Assembly: GCA_002508705.1 (NCBI GenBank)
Contig: DAYL01000019.1
Coordinates: 29,890 to 93,889, forward strand
From: Methanoculleus sp. UBA374
Lineage (GTDB): Archaea; Halobacteriota; Methanomicrobia; Methanomicrobiales; Methanoculleaceae
Direction: 5' to 3'
DNA length: 64,000 bases
Every line of letters starts with the position of its first letter. Position 1 is the stretch's first letter. Below are positions 18,287 through 30,512 of this stretch, one piece after another. The notes below the pieces were generated by a model that was given only the letters and a program-made list of their open reading frames with translations, searched no databases and had not been told where the DNA came from. Position numbers and translations under genes: made by a program.

Positions 18287-20881
18287 ATGTCGCCGTCACA
18301 TCAACTACCAAAGAACTACGATAGCGAAGAAGTGGAGAAGCGCTGGCAGAGCATCTGGCGGGATGAAGATAACTATTTCGATCCCATCTCACCGAAGCCC
18401 CGGTTCATCATCGATACGCCGCCGCCGTACCCCACCGGCAACTTCCATATCGGGAACGCCTTAAACTGGTGCTATATCGACTTCATCGCACGATACAAGC
18501 GCATGCGCGGCTACAACGTCATGTTCCCGCAGGGGTGGGACTGCCACGGCCTCCCCACCGAGGTGAAGGTAGAGGAGACCTACGGGATCACCAAGAACGA
18601 TGTACCGCGGGAGAAGTTCCGGGAGATGTGCCGCGACCTCACGCTTGCAAATATTAAGAAGATGCGTGTGACCATGCGGCGGCTCGGGTTCTCGACCGAC
18701 TGGAGCCACGAGTATATCACCATGCTTCCGGAGTACTACAGAAAGACCCAGGCGTCGTTCCTCAAGATGCTCAAAGCCGGCGACATCTATCAGAGCGAGC
18801 ATCCGGTGAACTTCTGCACCCGGTGCGAGACGGCAATCGCGTTCGCCGAGGTCAACTACACCCCCCGTACCACCCGCCTCAACTATTTCGACTTCGACGG
18901 CGTCGAGATCGCAACCACCCGCCCGGAACTCCTCGCGGCCTGTGTTGCGGTGGCGGTTCATCCCGACGACGAGCGATACCGCGACCTTGCGGGGAAGCGG
19001 CTCACCGTCCCCATCTTCGGGCACCAGGTGCCGGTCATCGAGGATGCTGCGGTCGATCCGGGCTTCGGCAGCGGTGCGGTGATGATCTGTACGTTCGGGG
19101 ACAAGACGGACGTTTACTGGTGGAAGCAGCATAAACTGGACCTCCGGAAGGCAATCGACCGGAAGGGTGTTATGACCGCGGTGGCCGGCCCCTATGCAGG
19201 GATGTCTTCGGAGGCCTGCAGAAAGGCGATCCTCCGGGACATGGAGAAGGCGGGCATCCTGAAGCGGCAGGAAGAACTCGAACAGCGGGTCGGAACCTGC
19301 TGGCGGTGTAAGACCCCGATCGAGATCCTCTCGGAGCGCCAGTGGTTCGTGAAGGTCCACCGGGACCAGATCCTCGAGACGGCCCGGCAGATCTCCTGGA
19401 CGCCGGAGCATATGTTCACCCGGATGGAGAACTGGGCTCAATCGATGGAATGGGACTGGTGCATCTCCCGGCAGCGGATCTTCGCGACCCCGATCCCGGT
19501 CTGGTTCTGTGCCTCCTGCGGCGAGATGGTCCTTCCGGCCCTGGAGGACCTCCCTATCGACCCGACCGTCGATAAGCCGAAAACTCCCTGCCCGAAGTGC
19601 GGCGGTTCGGACTTCATCGGCGAGAAGGACGTCCTGGATACCTGGATGGACTCATCGATATCGGTGCTGCACGTCACCGGGTGGGACGGAACCGACGCAA
19701 AACCCCCGCTCTTCCCGGCGCAGATCCGCCCCCAGGGCCACGACATCATACGGACGTGGGCGTTCTACACGATCCTCCGGTCAAAGGCGCTCGTCGGCGG
19801 CCACCCCTGGGACAAGATCCTCGTCAACGGCATGGTGCTCGGGGAAGACGGGTTCAAGATGAGCAAGAGCAGGAACAACATCATCGCCCCTGAGGAGATC
19901 GTCGGGAAGTACGGCGCGGACGCGCTCCGGCAGTGGGGTGCGGGAGGTGCGGCGATCGGCTCGGATATCACGTTTAACTGGAACGACGTCGTCGCCGCGT
20001 CCCGGTTCCAGACGAAACTCTGGAACATCTTCCGGTTCGTCGTGGGGCACCTGGACTCCGGGACGGAGAACCCGGCGCCGGTGACGGAACTCATCGACCG
20101 GTGGCTGCTCGTCAGGCTCTCCGATACCGTCGCAGAGGTCACCGCCGCAATGGAAGGCTACCAGTTCGACCGGGCGCTCAGGGCGATCCGGGAGTTTGCC
20201 TGGGGTACGCTCGCCGACGACTACATCGAGATCGTGAAGGGCCGCCTGTATGCAGACGAAAGCAGCAGGGCAAGCGCATGCAGCGCACTTCGGACGACCA
20301 CGGATGTCCTCTGCCGTCTCCTCGCCCCGTTCATCCCGCATTTTGCGGAGGAGTGTTACCATTACCTCGCCGGGAGAAGCGTACATAAAGAGGCCTGGCC
20401 CGACTTCCAGTATATCGACGATGCGGCGCGGCGCCACGGCGACCTCCTTGTGAAGACGGTCGCTGAACTCCGACGCTACAAGCACGACCGGGGTCTGGCG
20501 CTGAACGCCCCGCTCGGCCACGTGACGATCTACGCCCCGGAGCCGGTTGACGACGCCGGTGACGCCGGGCGGGCGCTCAATGCCGCTGCCCGCTGGAGCA
20601 CCGGGAAACCCCTCCTCGAAGAGGTCGCAAGCGGTGTGAACTTTAACATGGCGGTCATTGGCCCGGCGCTCCGAAAGCAGGCCCGCGGGTTCATGGAGGC
20701 CGTGCAGGCGCTTCCGTCGGAGCAACTCAAAAATCCGCCCGCAACCGTCACCGTCGACGGTGCGGAGGTCCCGGTGCCTCCCGGCTCCTTCACGCCGAAG
20801 GTCGCCTATCGGGTGGCGGGAGAAGAGGTGGACGTCCTCACGTTCGAGGACGCTGTCGTGACGATCGGACACTCGTCCTGA
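18287..20881 (+). CDS. valS: valyl-tRNA synthetase, archaeal type
   Basis: An 864-residue class I synthetase. The HIGH site is [15 protein letters not shown] (HIGN near residue 54) and the KMSKS loop [10 protein letters not shown] is near residue 524. Between them lies the CP1 editing domain ([20 protein letters not shown]) and a zinc-ribbon pair, CWRCKTPIE and [10 protein letters not shown]-terminal anticodon-binding helical domain follows. Length suits the shorter archaeal form. It converges on tmk with a 44-bp overlap. Confidence 0.96.
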   Translation: MSPSHQLPKNYDSEEVEKRWQSIWRDEDNYFDPISPKPRFIIDTPPPYPTGNFHIGNALNWCYIDFIARYKRMRGYNVMFPQGWDCHGLPTEVKVEETYGITKNDVPREKFREMCRDLTLANIKKMRVTMRRLGFSTDWSHEYITMLPEYYRKTQASFLKMLKAGDIYQSEHPVNFCTRCETAIAFAEVNYTPRTTRLNYFDFDGVEIATTRPELLAACVAVAVHPDDERYRDLAGKRLTVPIFGHQVPVIEDAAVDPGFGSGAVMICTFGDKTDVYWWKQHKLDLRKAIDRKGVMTAVAGPYAGMSSEACRKAILRDMEKAGILKRQEELEQRVGTCWRCKTPIEILSERQWFVKVHRDQILETARQISWTPEHMFTRMENWAQSMEWDWCISRQRIFATPIPVWFCASCGEMVLPALEDLPIDPTVDKPKTPCPKCGGSDFIGEKDVLDTWMDSSISVLHVTGWDGTDAKPPLFPAQIRPQGHDIIRTWAFYTILRSKALVGGHPWDKILVNGMVLGEDGFKMSKSRNNIIAPEEIVGKYGADALRQWGAGGAAIGSDITFNWNDVVAASRFQTKLWNIFRFVVGHLDSGTENPAPVTELIDRWLLVRLSDTVAEVTAAMEGYQFDRALRAIREFAWGTLADDYIEIVKGRLYADESSRASACSALRTTTDVLCRLLAPFIPHFAEECYHYLAGRSVHKEAWPDFQYIDDAARRHGDLLVKTVAELRRYKHDRGLALNAPLGHVTIYAPEPVDDAGDAGRALNAAARWSTGKPLLEEVASGVNFNMAVIGPALRKQARGFMEAVQALPSEQLKNPPATVTVDGAEVPVPPGSFTPKVAYRVAGEEVDVLTFEDAVVTIGHSS

Positions 20882-21455
20882 TCTCGTCGGCGATGAACCC
20901 GGCAACCTCCTCTTTCTGGAGCAGGGCATCGACGATGACGAACCGCGCGGGGTCCCGGGCGGCAAGGCCCAGGTAATTTTCCTGCACCCGCGCGAGAATT
21001 TTGGCATTTTCGAAATATTCTCTCTTTTTCGCAGGGTCCAGCCTTGCGACGGCATCCTCCACCGGGAGGACGAGAAGGAACGTCCGGTCGGGCCGGATCG
21101 ACCATCCTTCGTGGATCCGGCGCAGCCACTGAAGGGGATCGGGGAGGAGCCCGTCGAGGACGACCGGCTGGTAGGCAAACCGGGAGTCGGAGTAGCGGTC
21201 GGAGATGACGAGCCGCCCTTCGTCGAGCGCCGGGCGAATCACCCTATCGATGTGCGCGGCGTGGTCGGCGCAGAAGAGCAGCGCCTCGGTGATCGGGTCT
21301 ATCCGCTCGGCGACCGCCCGCCGCACCGGGTCGCCGACCCAGGTGGCGCCGGGTTCGCGGGTGAAGACGGGGTCAAGGTCGGCGAGGAGTTCCCGGAGAC
21401 GGGAGAGAAGGGTGCTCTTGCCGCTCCCGTCGATCCCCTCGATGGTGATCAGCAC
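20838..21455 (-). CDS. tmk: thymidylate kinase
   Basis: A 205-residue P-loop kinase making dTDP from dTMP. P-loop [10 protein letters not shown], the DR-x motif in [13 protein letters not shown], and the [10 protein letters not shown] substrate loop are present. The LID stretch ([15 protein letters not shown]) has family form. The C-terminus overlaps the end of valS on the other strand by 44 bp. The start overlaps the end of the HisA-like gene by 7 bp, so the two are likely translated in tandem. Confidence 0.94.
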   Translation of the reverse strand: MLITIEGIDGSGKSTLLSRLRELLADLDPVFTREPGATWVGDPVRRAVAERIDPITEALLFCADHAAHIDRVIRPALDEGRLVISDRYSDSRFAYQPVVLDGLLPDPLQWLRRIHEGWSIRPDRTFLLVLPVEDAVARLDPAKKREYFENAKILARVQENYLGLAARDPARFVIVDALLQKEEVAGFIADEIRTSVRSSRQRPRT

Positions 21456-22129
21456 GGGTGGCCCCTCCGGACCCAGAGTAGCGGCACCGCGCCGTGATGG
21501 ACGGCGGTTGCGACGATTGCCCCGTCAAACCCGGCGTCGTCGAGGAGACGGATGTCGTCGATCCCGGCAACGCCGCCCCCGTAGATGAGGCGCCCGGGGT
21601 AGCACGCCCGCATCTCCTCAAGTTCTTTCCGGGAGAGGCCCCGCTCCGTTCCCACGGCGCCGATGTTCAGGATGATGCATCCCTCAAACGAGAACCTGGA
21701 TGCATGGTGCAGCATCTCCGTCGGCCGGATGCCCCAGGGAAGAACCCGACCGTCTTTGATGTCGATGCTGAGGTAACCTCCCGGATAGGCCGCAAGGTCT
21801 TCGATCGCCCTCGCCGCCGTCTCGGTACCGACGACCGGTGTCGTCCCGGCGACCGCCGTGCAGTCGGCAGGCGACCGGCAGCCCCGGTCGAGGTAGCAGC
21901 GCTCGACCAGCGCTGCAGAGCGGCGGACAAGTTCGTCCTGCGGGGTCCTCCCCTGAATGCTTTCGAGGTCCGCAATGTAGAGAAAACGGGGCTGCAGGGT
22001 GGATATGAAGGTCTCCGGCTCGGCCGAGGGGGAGATCCCCCAGGTGAGCGGTCGGTAGTCGGCGCGCTTTCCGGACTTCCCGTGCACCACGAGACCGGCT
22101 GCAAGATCGACTGCAAGAATCAGTTCCAT
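21449..22129 (-). CDS. HisA/HisF-like TIM-barrel protein
   Basis: A 226-residue protein starting at ATG 22129 (ELILAVDLAAGLVVHGKSG). It is a phosphate-binding half-barrel duplicate like HisA: IYGGGVAGIDDIRLLDDAG and GAIVATAVHHG form the standard phosphate sites. It differs from true HisA: the early catalytic Asp is present (AVDL) but the middle of the barrel is divergent. Such HisA paralogues occur in methanogens beside cofactor genes. It is divergent from mfnB by only 44 bp and overlaps tmk downstream. A cofactor-synthesis role is inferred from context only. Confidence 0.8.
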   Translation of the reverse strand: MELILAVDLAAGLVVHGKSGKRADYRPLTWGISPSAEPETFISTLQPRFLYIADLESIQGRTPQDELVRRSAALVERCYLDRGCRSPADCTAVAGTTPVVGTETAARAIEDLAAYPGGYLSIDIKDGRVLPWGIRPTEMLHHASRFSFEGCIILNIGAVGTERGLSRKELEEMRACYPGRLIYGGGVAGIDDIRLLDDAGFDGAIVATAVHHGAVPLLWVRRGHPC

Positions 22130-22173
22130 GTCCTCAACGCAATCACTATTAGGGTGCAGGATCATTAATTTCT

Positions 22174-22863
22174 ATGCAATTACTCGTCAGTCCAAGCAGC
22201 ACTGAAGAGGCAAAACGTTCGCTTTCTGCTGACATAATCGACGTGAAGAAACCCTCGGAGGGCTCGCTGGGTGCGAACTTTCCCTGGGTCATCCGGGAGA
22301 TCAAGGCTCTCGCCGGGAAAAAGCCTGTCAGCGCTGCAATCGGGGACAATGAGTATAAGCCCGGAACTGCGGCTCTTTCGGCTTACGGTGCCGCGCACGC
22401 AGGAGCGGATTTTATCAAGATCGGTCTGATGTTCGACGGGGCCGACCGTGCCCGTGAGGTCATCGAGGCGGTGACCACGGCGGTAAAGCAGGAATTTCCC
22501 GGGAAGTCCGTTGTCATCGCCGCTTATGCTGATTTTCAACGACTGGGTACGATCTCTCCGTTTGCTGTCAGTCCGCTGGTTGCAGAGGCAGGAGCCGATG
22601 TCGCCATGATCGACACCGGTATTAAAGATGGGAAGAGTCTCTTTGAGTTCATGGACGAGGAGACACTGGCCCGGTTCACTGAACGGAACCGGGAGCTCGG
22701 GCTTCAGACGGCCCTTGCCGGTTCGCTGAAGTTTGAAGATCTCGCTGCCTTAAAGCGCATCGACCCGGAGATCATTGGCGTCCGGGGGATGGTCTGCGGG
22801 GGCGACCGGTCGGCCGCGATCCGGACCGAACTGGTGGAAAAAGCTATGATGATGATCAGGTGA
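22174..22863 (+). CDS. mfnB: (5-formylfuran-3-yl)methyl phosphate synthase
   Basis: A 229-residue TIM-barrel enzyme that condenses two glyceraldehyde-3-phosphate to 4-HFC-P, the furan precursor of methanofuran, the C1 carrier of the first step of methanogenesis. [20 protein letters not shown] holds the Schiff-base Lys (Lys25 here), and AYADFQRLG with [12 protein letters not shown] holds the second catalytic Lys. Length is standard. Three bases separate it from guaB, so they are probably one transcript. Confidence 0.95.
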   Translation: MQLLVSPSSTEEAKRSLSADIIDVKKPSEGSLGANFPWVIREIKALAGKKPVSAAIGDNEYKPGTAALSAYGAAHAGADFIKIGLMFDGADRAREVIEAVTTAVKQEFPGKSVVIAAYADFQRLGTISPFAVSPLVAEAGADVAMIDTGIKDGKSLFEFMDEETLARFTERNRELGLQTALAGSLKFEDLAALKRIDPEIIGVRGMVCGGDRSAAIRTELVEKAMMMIR

Positions 22864-22866
22864 CGT

Positions 22867-24333
22867 ATGTACAGCGAGAAGATGAATCTGGAAACAACGT
22901 TTACATTTGACGATGTGTTGCTTGAGCCCGCTGAATCCTGGGTCGAGCCCGACGAGGCCGACGTCAGGTCGCGGTTCTCACGAAACATCCCCCTGAATAT
23001 CCCTCTGGTGAGCGCCGCCATGGATACGGTGACCGAGTCGGTGATGGCGATAACGATGGCCCGCGAGGGCGGCATCGGCGTCATTCACCGGAACCTGCCC
23101 GCGGAGCGCGAGGTCGCCGAGGTCAGGATCGTCAAACAGGCCGAGGACCTGATCGAGCGCGAGGTCGTGACGGTCGGCCCCGAGTCCACGGTAACCGATG
23201 TGGAACGGGTCATGAAACAGTACGGTATCGGCGGCGTGCCCATTATCACGGATGACAGGGTGATCGGTATCGTCAGTCGTCGGGATATCCGGGCGATCCT
23301 GCCCCGACAGGGCGATGCAAAGATCACCGGCTACATGACCAAGAACCTGATCACCGCATCGGAAGACATCACTGCGGACAGTGCGCTCGATACGATGTAT
23401 TCGAACAAAGTCGAGCGCCTGCCGGTTGTCGACGGGCAGGGTCGCCTTGTCGGCATCATCACGATGCGCGATATCCTCGAAAAACGGCAGTATCCCCGCG
23501 CAAACCGTGATGCAAACGGGAGACTCCGGGTCGCCGCCGCGGTGGGCCCCTTTGACTTCAACCGGGCCATGATGCTTGTCGAGGCGGGCGTCGACGCCCT
23601 GGTAGTGGACTGCGCGCACGGCCACAACATGAACGTCGTAAAAGCGGTCAGGGAGATCAAGGCGAGCGTCGCCGTCGATGTGGTGGCCGGGAACATTGCC
23701 ACAAGAGAGGCTGCCTCCGTCCTGGTCGATTCCGTCGACGGGTTGAAGGTGGGTATCGGACCGGGTTCCATCTGTACCACAAGGATCGTCGCGGGCGTGG
23801 GCGTGCCGCAGATCTCTGCGATAGCAAACGTCGCCGAGGTGGCGCGCGATGCCGGCGTGCCGGTGATCGCCGACGGCGGCATCCGTTACTCCGGAGATAT
23901 CGCAAAGGCGATTGCCGCGGGCGCGGACTGTATCATGGCGGGCAGTCTCTTTGCCGGCACCGATGAAGCGCCGGGACGGGTTACGACGATTAAGGGCCGG
24001 CGTTACAAGCAGTACCGGGGGATGGGCTCGCTCGGTGTCATGAGCAGCGGGGAGTCGAGCGACCGCTACTTCCAGAAGAAGGGGATCGGGAGGACCAAGT
24101 TCGTTCCCGAAGGCGTCGAGGGGGTCACTCCCTACGTCGGTCGGGTCTCGGACGTCATCTATCAGCTTGTCGGCGGTCTGAAGTCTGCGATGGGTTACAC
24201 GGGGTCGAAGACGATACCCGACCTGAAGAAGAACGGCAAGTTCATCAGGATCACGCCTGCGGGCTACGGCGAGAGTCACCCTCATAATATTATGATCACC
24301 GATGAGGCACCGAACTATCGCCTCTTCGAATGA
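22867..24333 (+). CDS. guaB: inosine-5'-monophosphate dehydrogenase
   Basis: A 488-residue enzyme oxidising IMP to XMP, the committed step to GMP. N-terminal [12 protein letters not shown], two CBS domains at about residues 95-210, the catalytic loop [17 protein letters not shown] and the flap ([11 protein letters not shown]) are all visible. A downstream alternative start (MNLETTFTF, five codons in) cannot be excluded. It lies 3 bp after mfnB. Confidence 0.97.
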   Translation: MYSEKMNLETTFTFDDVLLEPAESWVEPDEADVRSRFSRNIPLNIPLVSAAMDTVTESVMAITMAREGGIGVIHRNLPAEREVAEVRIVKQAEDLIEREVVTVGPESTVTDVERVMKQYGIGGVPIITDDRVIGIVSRRDIRAILPRQGDAKITGYMTKNLITASEDITADSALDTMYSNKVERLPVVDGQGRLVGIITMRDILEKRQYPRANRDANGRLRVAAAVGPFDFNRAMMLVEAGVDALVVDCAHGHNMNVVKAVREIKASVAVDVVAGNIATREAASVLVDSVDGLKVGIGPGSICTTRIVAGVGVPQISAIANVAEVARDAGVPVIADGGIRYSGDIAKAIAAGADCIMAGSLFAGTDEAPGRVTTIKGRRYKQYRGMGSLGVMSSGESSDRYFQKKGIGRTKFVPEGVEGVTPYVGRVSDVIYQLVGGLKSAMGYTGSKTIPDLKKNGKFIRITPAGYGESHPHNIMITDEAPNYRLFE

Positions 24334-24336
24334 TAT

Positions 24337-24347
24337 CTTTTTATCTT
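24337..24347 (+). promoter_or_regulatory. TATA box, probably giving a leaderless mRNA
   Basis: CTTTTTATCTT lies about 29 bases before the ATG at 24371, so transcription would begin at or next to the start codon. Confidence 0.4.
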
Positions 24348-24370
24348 GAAATCACTAACATTTAGTAAAC

Positions 24371-24994
24371 ATGCTTGAGGGCAGCGACGTTTCCCGTTTA
24401 CTCGATATCCTGGGAAACCGGAACAGACGGCGAATAATAGAATTGCTGAGGCAGAAACCGTGTTTTGTGACTGAGATCTCCGAGCGCCTGCTGCTCAGTC
24501 CGAAAGCGGTGATAGAGCACCTGCAGCTGATGGAGCGGGAGGAACTCCTTGTTTCCTGCCAGGACGAGCGCAGGCGAAAGTATTACTACCTCTCGCAAGA
24601 CATCAATGTCATCGTAAACCTGCAAAAGCAGGATGGGGTTATGCTCCCCTCTGTTGAAGAGGACCAGGAGACAAGATTTATGCGAAATCTCACGGCACTC
24701 CGGCGGATGGTCCGGGCCCGCGACGAACTTCTGGATAATCTCGAACAACTGGAGCGGGAGATCGAATCGAGGTTCGACGAGGTCCTGCGCACGAAGGGAG
24801 GTTTCCTCACCGACGATGGGGATCTGGACATCATTCTTCCTCTCTCCCATGCCGACCTGACGTTCGTTGAACTCGAGGAAGTGAGCAGCCTGTCCACGGA
24901 TGAGCTGAAACAGAGACTGAGCAATCTCGTGTATACCGGGGTTGTCGAGCAGGTCAACAATCGATATCGAATACGTGGTACACATGGCGAATGA
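24371..24994 (+). CDS. ArsR-like winged-helix transcriptional regulator
   Basis: A 207-residue protein. The N-terminal ArsR-type winged helix reads DILGNRNRRRIIELLRQKPC, then EISERLLLSPKAVIEHLQLM (recognition helix) and the RRRKYYYLS wing. A coiled coil follows at residues 105-140. A second C-terminal helical region (SLSTDELKQRLSNLVYTGVV, then RYRIRG) looks like another small winged helix. It overlaps by 11 bp the start of a small acidic protein, which suggests coupled expression. Target genes unknown. Confidence 0.82.
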   Translation: MLEGSDVSRLLDILGNRNRRRIIELLRQKPCFVTEISERLLLSPKAVIEHLQLMEREELLVSCQDERRRKYYYLSQDINVIVNLQKQDGVMLPSVEEDQETRFMRNLTALRRMVRARDELLDNLEQLEREIESRFDEVLRTKGGFLTDDGDLDIILPLSHADLTFVELEEVSSLSTDELKQRLSNLVYTGVVEQVNNRYRIRGTHGE

Positions 24995-25406
24995 TCCATA
25001 CGACGAAATGTTTCGGAATATCGCGCGGTTGATGGAGAGGATCTTAAGCGAGATGCCCCTTCACGACCCAAGGATCATCGGGTTCACCATCATCAGCGGA
25101 TTGCCCGAAGGGTCGCCTTACCTTGACCCGTCCGCGGAGAACGAGAATGAAGGGTCCGATGTGGAGGTGGTCGAGGGAGATGACTGTATCTACATCACCG
25201 CGATGACGGATGCGCGGGCAGAGGGCGCTCCTTACGTCACATTCCAGAAAAACTCCGTAACGCTCTGCACCGGGGGCAACGAAGAGACGGTCATCGATCT
25301 CGACTGCGAGATAGACATTCTGCACAGTTTCTACAATGTGCAGCACGGCGTGATCGATGCAGTCTGTCGTAAGAAGAGCGTCCCGGGCGAGATTGCCCGG
25401 TCCTGA
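24984..25406 (+). CDS. acidic protein, Hsp20/alpha-crystallin-like
   Basis: A 140-residue protein from ATG 24984. The N-terminal helix (YDEMFRNIARLMERIL) and a beta-rich C-terminal part (DDCIYITAMTDARAEGAP and onward) resemble the divergent Hsp20-like proteins paired with ArsR regulators in methanogens. The true alpha-crystallin I-x-I tail is not clear. Overlaps the regulator by 11 bp. A chaperone or co-regulator role is inference. Confidence 0.65.
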   Translation: MANDPYDEMFRNIARLMERILSEMPLHDPRIIGFTIISGLPEGSPYLDPSAENENEGSDVEVVEGDDCIYITAMTDARAEGAPYVTFQKNSVTLCTGGNEETVIDLDCEIDILHSFYNVQHGVIDAVCRKKSVPGEIARS

Positions 25407-25458
25407 ACCGGGCCCGGAGTTTTTCCACTCTTTTATATCGGGTTAAAAATAAAGTGTC

Positions 25459-25800
25459 TCATTCCTGACATTCTTCAAGGGCGAGCTGGTACATCCAGTC
25501 AAGGAGGAGCGCACAATCTTCAGGTGTGCACTCCCGTTCGCAGCCGATGCACGGGAGGATCTCTCCTCCTGCCAGGATGACGCAGGGGTCGATCGCTCGC
25601 CTCTTCGCCCGCAGAAGGTAAGTCTTGATGCCGTCGCTGCGGAACTCGACGCGTTCGATCAACCCTGCATCCAGCAGCCGTTTTACAATCCTTGAGCACT
25701 TCCTGCTGTCGATATTGAGATGTTTCCAGAGCGTGCTCTGGAGAATTCCCTGGCGCTGGGACTGAATAACCTTGAGTGCTTCTTCCTCCTGGTCGGGCAT
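25459..25800 (-). CDS. winged-helix regulator with C-terminal Cys cluster
   Basis: A 113-residue protein. The N-terminal MarR/Lrp-type winged helix reads GILQSTLWKHLNIDSRKCSR and IVKRLLDAGLIERVEF with a KTYLLR wing. The C-terminus carries C-x2-C-x3-C-x5-C (ILPCIGCERECTPEDCALL), which could bind Zn or an Fe-S cluster. Similar archaeal proteins resemble RPC34/TFIIE-like winged helices with a metal site. It ends the leftward pair Lsm then HTH (5-bp gap). Confidence 0.78.
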   Translation of the reverse strand: MPDQEEEALKVIQSQRQGILQSTLWKHLNIDSRKCSRIVKRLLDAGLIERVEFRSDGIKTYLLRAKRRAIDPCVILAGGEILPCIGCERECTPEDCALLLDWMYQLALEECQE

Positions 25801-25805
25801 GGCTA

Positions 25806-26042
25806 TCAGAGCACGGGTGCAATGGTCAGGATATTGTTGCCGCGGATGACGACGGTTCCAAGGGTGCGGCCTCTCTGATCGCCGGTATACTCGGTAGTCT
25901 CGTCCATATGCAGATTCAGGTGTTCATCCACTGCCACGAGCCGGCCCTGGAGTTTTCTGCCGTCATCTTTGATCTCAACGACGATTTTAGAGTCGACGAG
26001 CGAAAAAACTTTCTTTACGGGGAGTACAATGCCGTTAACCAT
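25806..26042 (-). CDS. archaeal Lsm (Sm-like) RNA-binding protein
   Basis: A 78-residue Sm fold. Sm1 is seen in SKIVVEIKDDGRKLQGRLVA, with VDEHLNLHMDETTEY, and Sm2 in LGTVVIRGNNILTIAPV. It should form a heptameric ring binding U-rich RNA. It is followed by the winged-helix gene on the same strand. Confidence 0.92.
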   Translation of the reverse strand: MVNGIVLPVKKVFSLVDSKIVVEIKDDGRKLQGRLVAVDEHLNLHMDETTEYTGDQRGRTLGTVVIRGNNILTIAPVL

Positions 26043-26145
26043 CTGTTCCTATATGGTTATCTTCACGCATTAAGGTTTCCCCATGACTGGTTGCAGGCGT
26101 CGCGGCACCGTTGAGCGCATACCTCTGCACCCGCCGGCCGATTCG

Positions 26146-26152
26146 AAAAAAA
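26146..26152 (-). terminator. T-run terminator after the FBP aldolase/phosphatase gene
   Basis: Seven T on the minus strand stand a few bases past the stop at 26158. Confidence 0.45.
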
Positions 26153-26157
26153 GTGAG

Positions 26158-27255
26158 TTACTCGGGAAGGTCTTCCCAGCGGTCCTTAAACTGCTTCTCA
26201 ACGCCCGGGAGCGTGGTGTACTCCATCTCCTCAAGCGAGAGGCGGTGCGGTTCAAACGGCCCGTGGGCCCGGAGAACGTCGGAGAGCTCGCAACACCGGT
26301 CGCGAACGCGGTTGAACGCCGGATCGTCGAACATGTCCGCAGGCCCGATCAACTCTCCGTTGCTGACCTGGAACCCGAGACAGATGACCCGGGGCGGTCC
26401 GTCGAACTGGGTGCAGTTCGCATCGCAGACGCCCACCGGCATGAACGGTCCGTGGTGCGAGCCGCGCATCCAGCCGGCCACGAGGATGGGTGTCCTGAAG
26501 GGGTCGATGACCTCGCCGACCGACGGGAACCCGCTCTGTGCCCTGATGACCATGACCGGGTCGTCCTTACCGACGTAGCGGCCGGCCATCAGGTTCAGCC
26601 GCTGGGTGCTGGTGGACGCCGCGATCGTGCCGTCCCTCTTCCAGACGTACTTGATCACGTAGCGGCTCGGAGCTCCGATGTACGCAAGGAGGCTGTAGGA
26701 CTCTTCGGGCGTGTTGAAGCGGATCCTCCGCTTCTCCATGACGTCATGAACCTCGAACGTGAACCCCTGGTGCATCGACGGGTCGATGACGAGGCCGGAT
26801 GTGCTGAAGGGGTCGGCGAAGATCCGATAGAGGAAGTAGTTCCATGCCCCGGGCTCGGTCTTATCGGCCATGAAGACCAGGACCGGGTCGGAACCGCGCT
26901 CTTCAAACTCCATCTCTGCGACACCGGGTCCCATTCCCTTGACGTTGCCGCTGAACGCGTCGCCGAGCAGGTCCTGGCCGGCGCCGTAGAGTTTCATCTC
27001 TTTCGCGATCCCGGCGCACTCCATGAAGATGTCCCACGCCAACTTGTGGATCTCTTCATTGTCCTCGCCCTTGTTGTGCGTCATAATCAACTCGAGATCA
27101 TCACCGCAGTGGGTGACGTACGAGTCGATGAGGGTGCTGCCTTCCGCTTCTTTGAGCCTCCGGGCGGCTACCTCAAGAAGCTTCGGGTGGGTCCGGGAAT
27201 GCCCCGGGAAACTGCCAACATCTGCTTTAATTACGGACACGGTGGTTTTAACCAT
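26158..27255 (-). CDS. fbp: fructose-1,6-bisphosphate aldolase/phosphatase
   Basis: A 365-residue bifunctional gluconeogenic enzyme (FBP aldolase/phosphatase) that makes fructose-6-phosphate directly from triose phosphates. Visible family features: TVSVIKADVGSFPGHSRTHP with the metal Asp, YVTHCGDDLELIMTH, FMADKTEPGAWNYFLYRIF with the Schiff-base Lys region, and the MHQGFTFEVHDV segment. Length and start are standard. It is monocistronic with a TATA-like CATATACGG near 27310-27320 and a T-run after the stop. This fits gluconeogenic growth on C1 or acetate. Confidence 0.95.
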   Translation of the reverse strand: MVKTTVSVIKADVGSFPGHSRTHPKLLEVAARRLKEAEGSTLIDSYVTHCGDDLELIMTHNKGEDNEEIHKLAWDIFMECAGIAKEMKLYGAGQDLLGDAFSGNVKGMGPGVAEMEFEERGSDPVLVFMADKTEPGAWNYFLYRIFADPFSTSGLVIDPSMHQGFTFEVHDVMEKRRIRFNTPEESYSLLAYIGAPSRYVIKYVWKRDGTIAASTSTQRLNLMAGRYVGKDDPVMVIRAQSGFPSVGEVIDPFRTPILVAGWMRGSHHGPFMPVGVCDANCTQFDGPPRVICLGFQVSNGELIGPADMFDDPAFNRVRDRCCELSDVLRAHGPFEPHRLSLEEMEYTTLPGVEKQFKDRWEDLPE

Positions 27256-27348
27256 TTCATCACACTACCTGGCGGGCGTAGCCCTTACGACTAGTAGATA
27301 GGTATTACCGTATATGTAGGTGTTGTTGTCTTGAAAAACGTTGGCTGC

Positions 27349-27373
27349 GGCAAACCCGCATATGCGGTTTGCC
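27349..27373. repeat. near-perfect 25-bp palindrome
   Basis: GGCAAACCCGCAT faces ATGCGGTTTGCC with one unpaired C. It lies between the FBP aldolase/phosphatase promoter and the hsp20 stop, so it may serve as the hsp20 terminator hairpin or as an operator for the fbp promoter. Confidence 0.55.
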
Positions 27374-27509
27374 TGGTTTCTGGCGGGCCGATCCTTTCGA
27401 AGCATATGCGCCGGTTAGTGTTCCCGGCGGGCGAGATCATCGGGGATGCCCGATGGGAGAAAAAACTGTTGCGGCCTTGCCGGGGTTTGGGCCGGCAGGC
27501 AGGTTCCGG

Positions 27510-27968
27510 TCAGTCGATCTTGATGGGCTTACCCCGGGAGAACTTGACCTCCAGGACTCCGTGCTTATAGTTTGACTGCATGGAGTCGGGGTCCACGGTC
27601 GGGATCTCCACCGAGGTCAGCTGGCTCGCGCCCGCGATGATCGTCAGCGTACCGTTGATGAGCGACAGGTGAATATCCTCCCTCTCGACGCCCGGAAGAT
27701 CGACTGCCACCGTTACGTCATCGTCGGTCGTATACATCTCTGCTATCGGCTCAATGGTCCCTTCTGACTGGGCCTCTGCAGGATAGACAGTGGATTCAGT
27801 ATCCTCTACGGCGGGCTCCGTCGCCCCGGCATCGTGGAGGACGATCTTGAACCCGTAGGCGAACGGCCTATTCTGGTCTCCCTGCTCTTTGAGCCCCTGC
27901 TCCATGAGGCGTTTCATCAGTTCGTTGAGCTGCTCGAAGATGTCTGTTGGACTGTCACTCATGTGCAT
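27510..27968 (-). CDS. Hsp20/alpha-crystallin small heat-shock protein
   Basis: About 150 residues. An amphipathic N-terminal helix (TDIFEQLNELMKRLMEQGLK) is followed by the alpha-crystallin domain from about residue 75: DDDVTVAVDLPGVEREDI, then GTLTIIAGASQ, and ending YKHGVLEVKFSRG (the L-E-V-x-F family end). GTG 27971, ATG 27968 and ATG 27962 are all possible starts. It lies 60 bp downstream of the CDC48 gene on the same strand; the two may form a protein-quality unit. Confidence 0.88.
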   Translation of the reverse strand: MHMSDSPTDIFEQLNELMKRLMEQGLKEQGDQNRPFAYGFKIVLHDAGATEPAVEDTESTVYPAEAQSEGTIEPIAEMYTTDDDVTVAVDLPGVEREDIHLSLINGTLTIIAGASQLTSVEIPTVDPDSMQSNYKHGVLEVKFSRGKPIKID

Positions 27969-28027
27969 CACGTTGTTTCTTCATCACTGCTGGTAGGGGG
28001 CGAGCCCCCTCCTCTGGGGACGCCCGG

Positions 28028-30496
<2,469 letters not shown>

Positions 30497-30497
30497 C

Positions 30498-30512
30498 TAG
30501 TATTTATATATT
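30498..30512 (-). promoter_or_regulatory. TATA box of the CDC48 gene
   Basis: On the minus strand ATATATAAATACTAG lies about 55 bases before the CDS start. It leaves a leader near 30 bases containing GAGGAGAT as ribosome site. It overlaps the stop codon region of the cyclo-ligase gene, so CDC48 has its own promoter. Confidence 0.5.

Noticed and set aside
27331..27575. Two overlapping plus-strand frames before hsp20
   Set aside because: They cross a palindrome and the hsp20 3' end, show no family features, and run antisense to hsp20.
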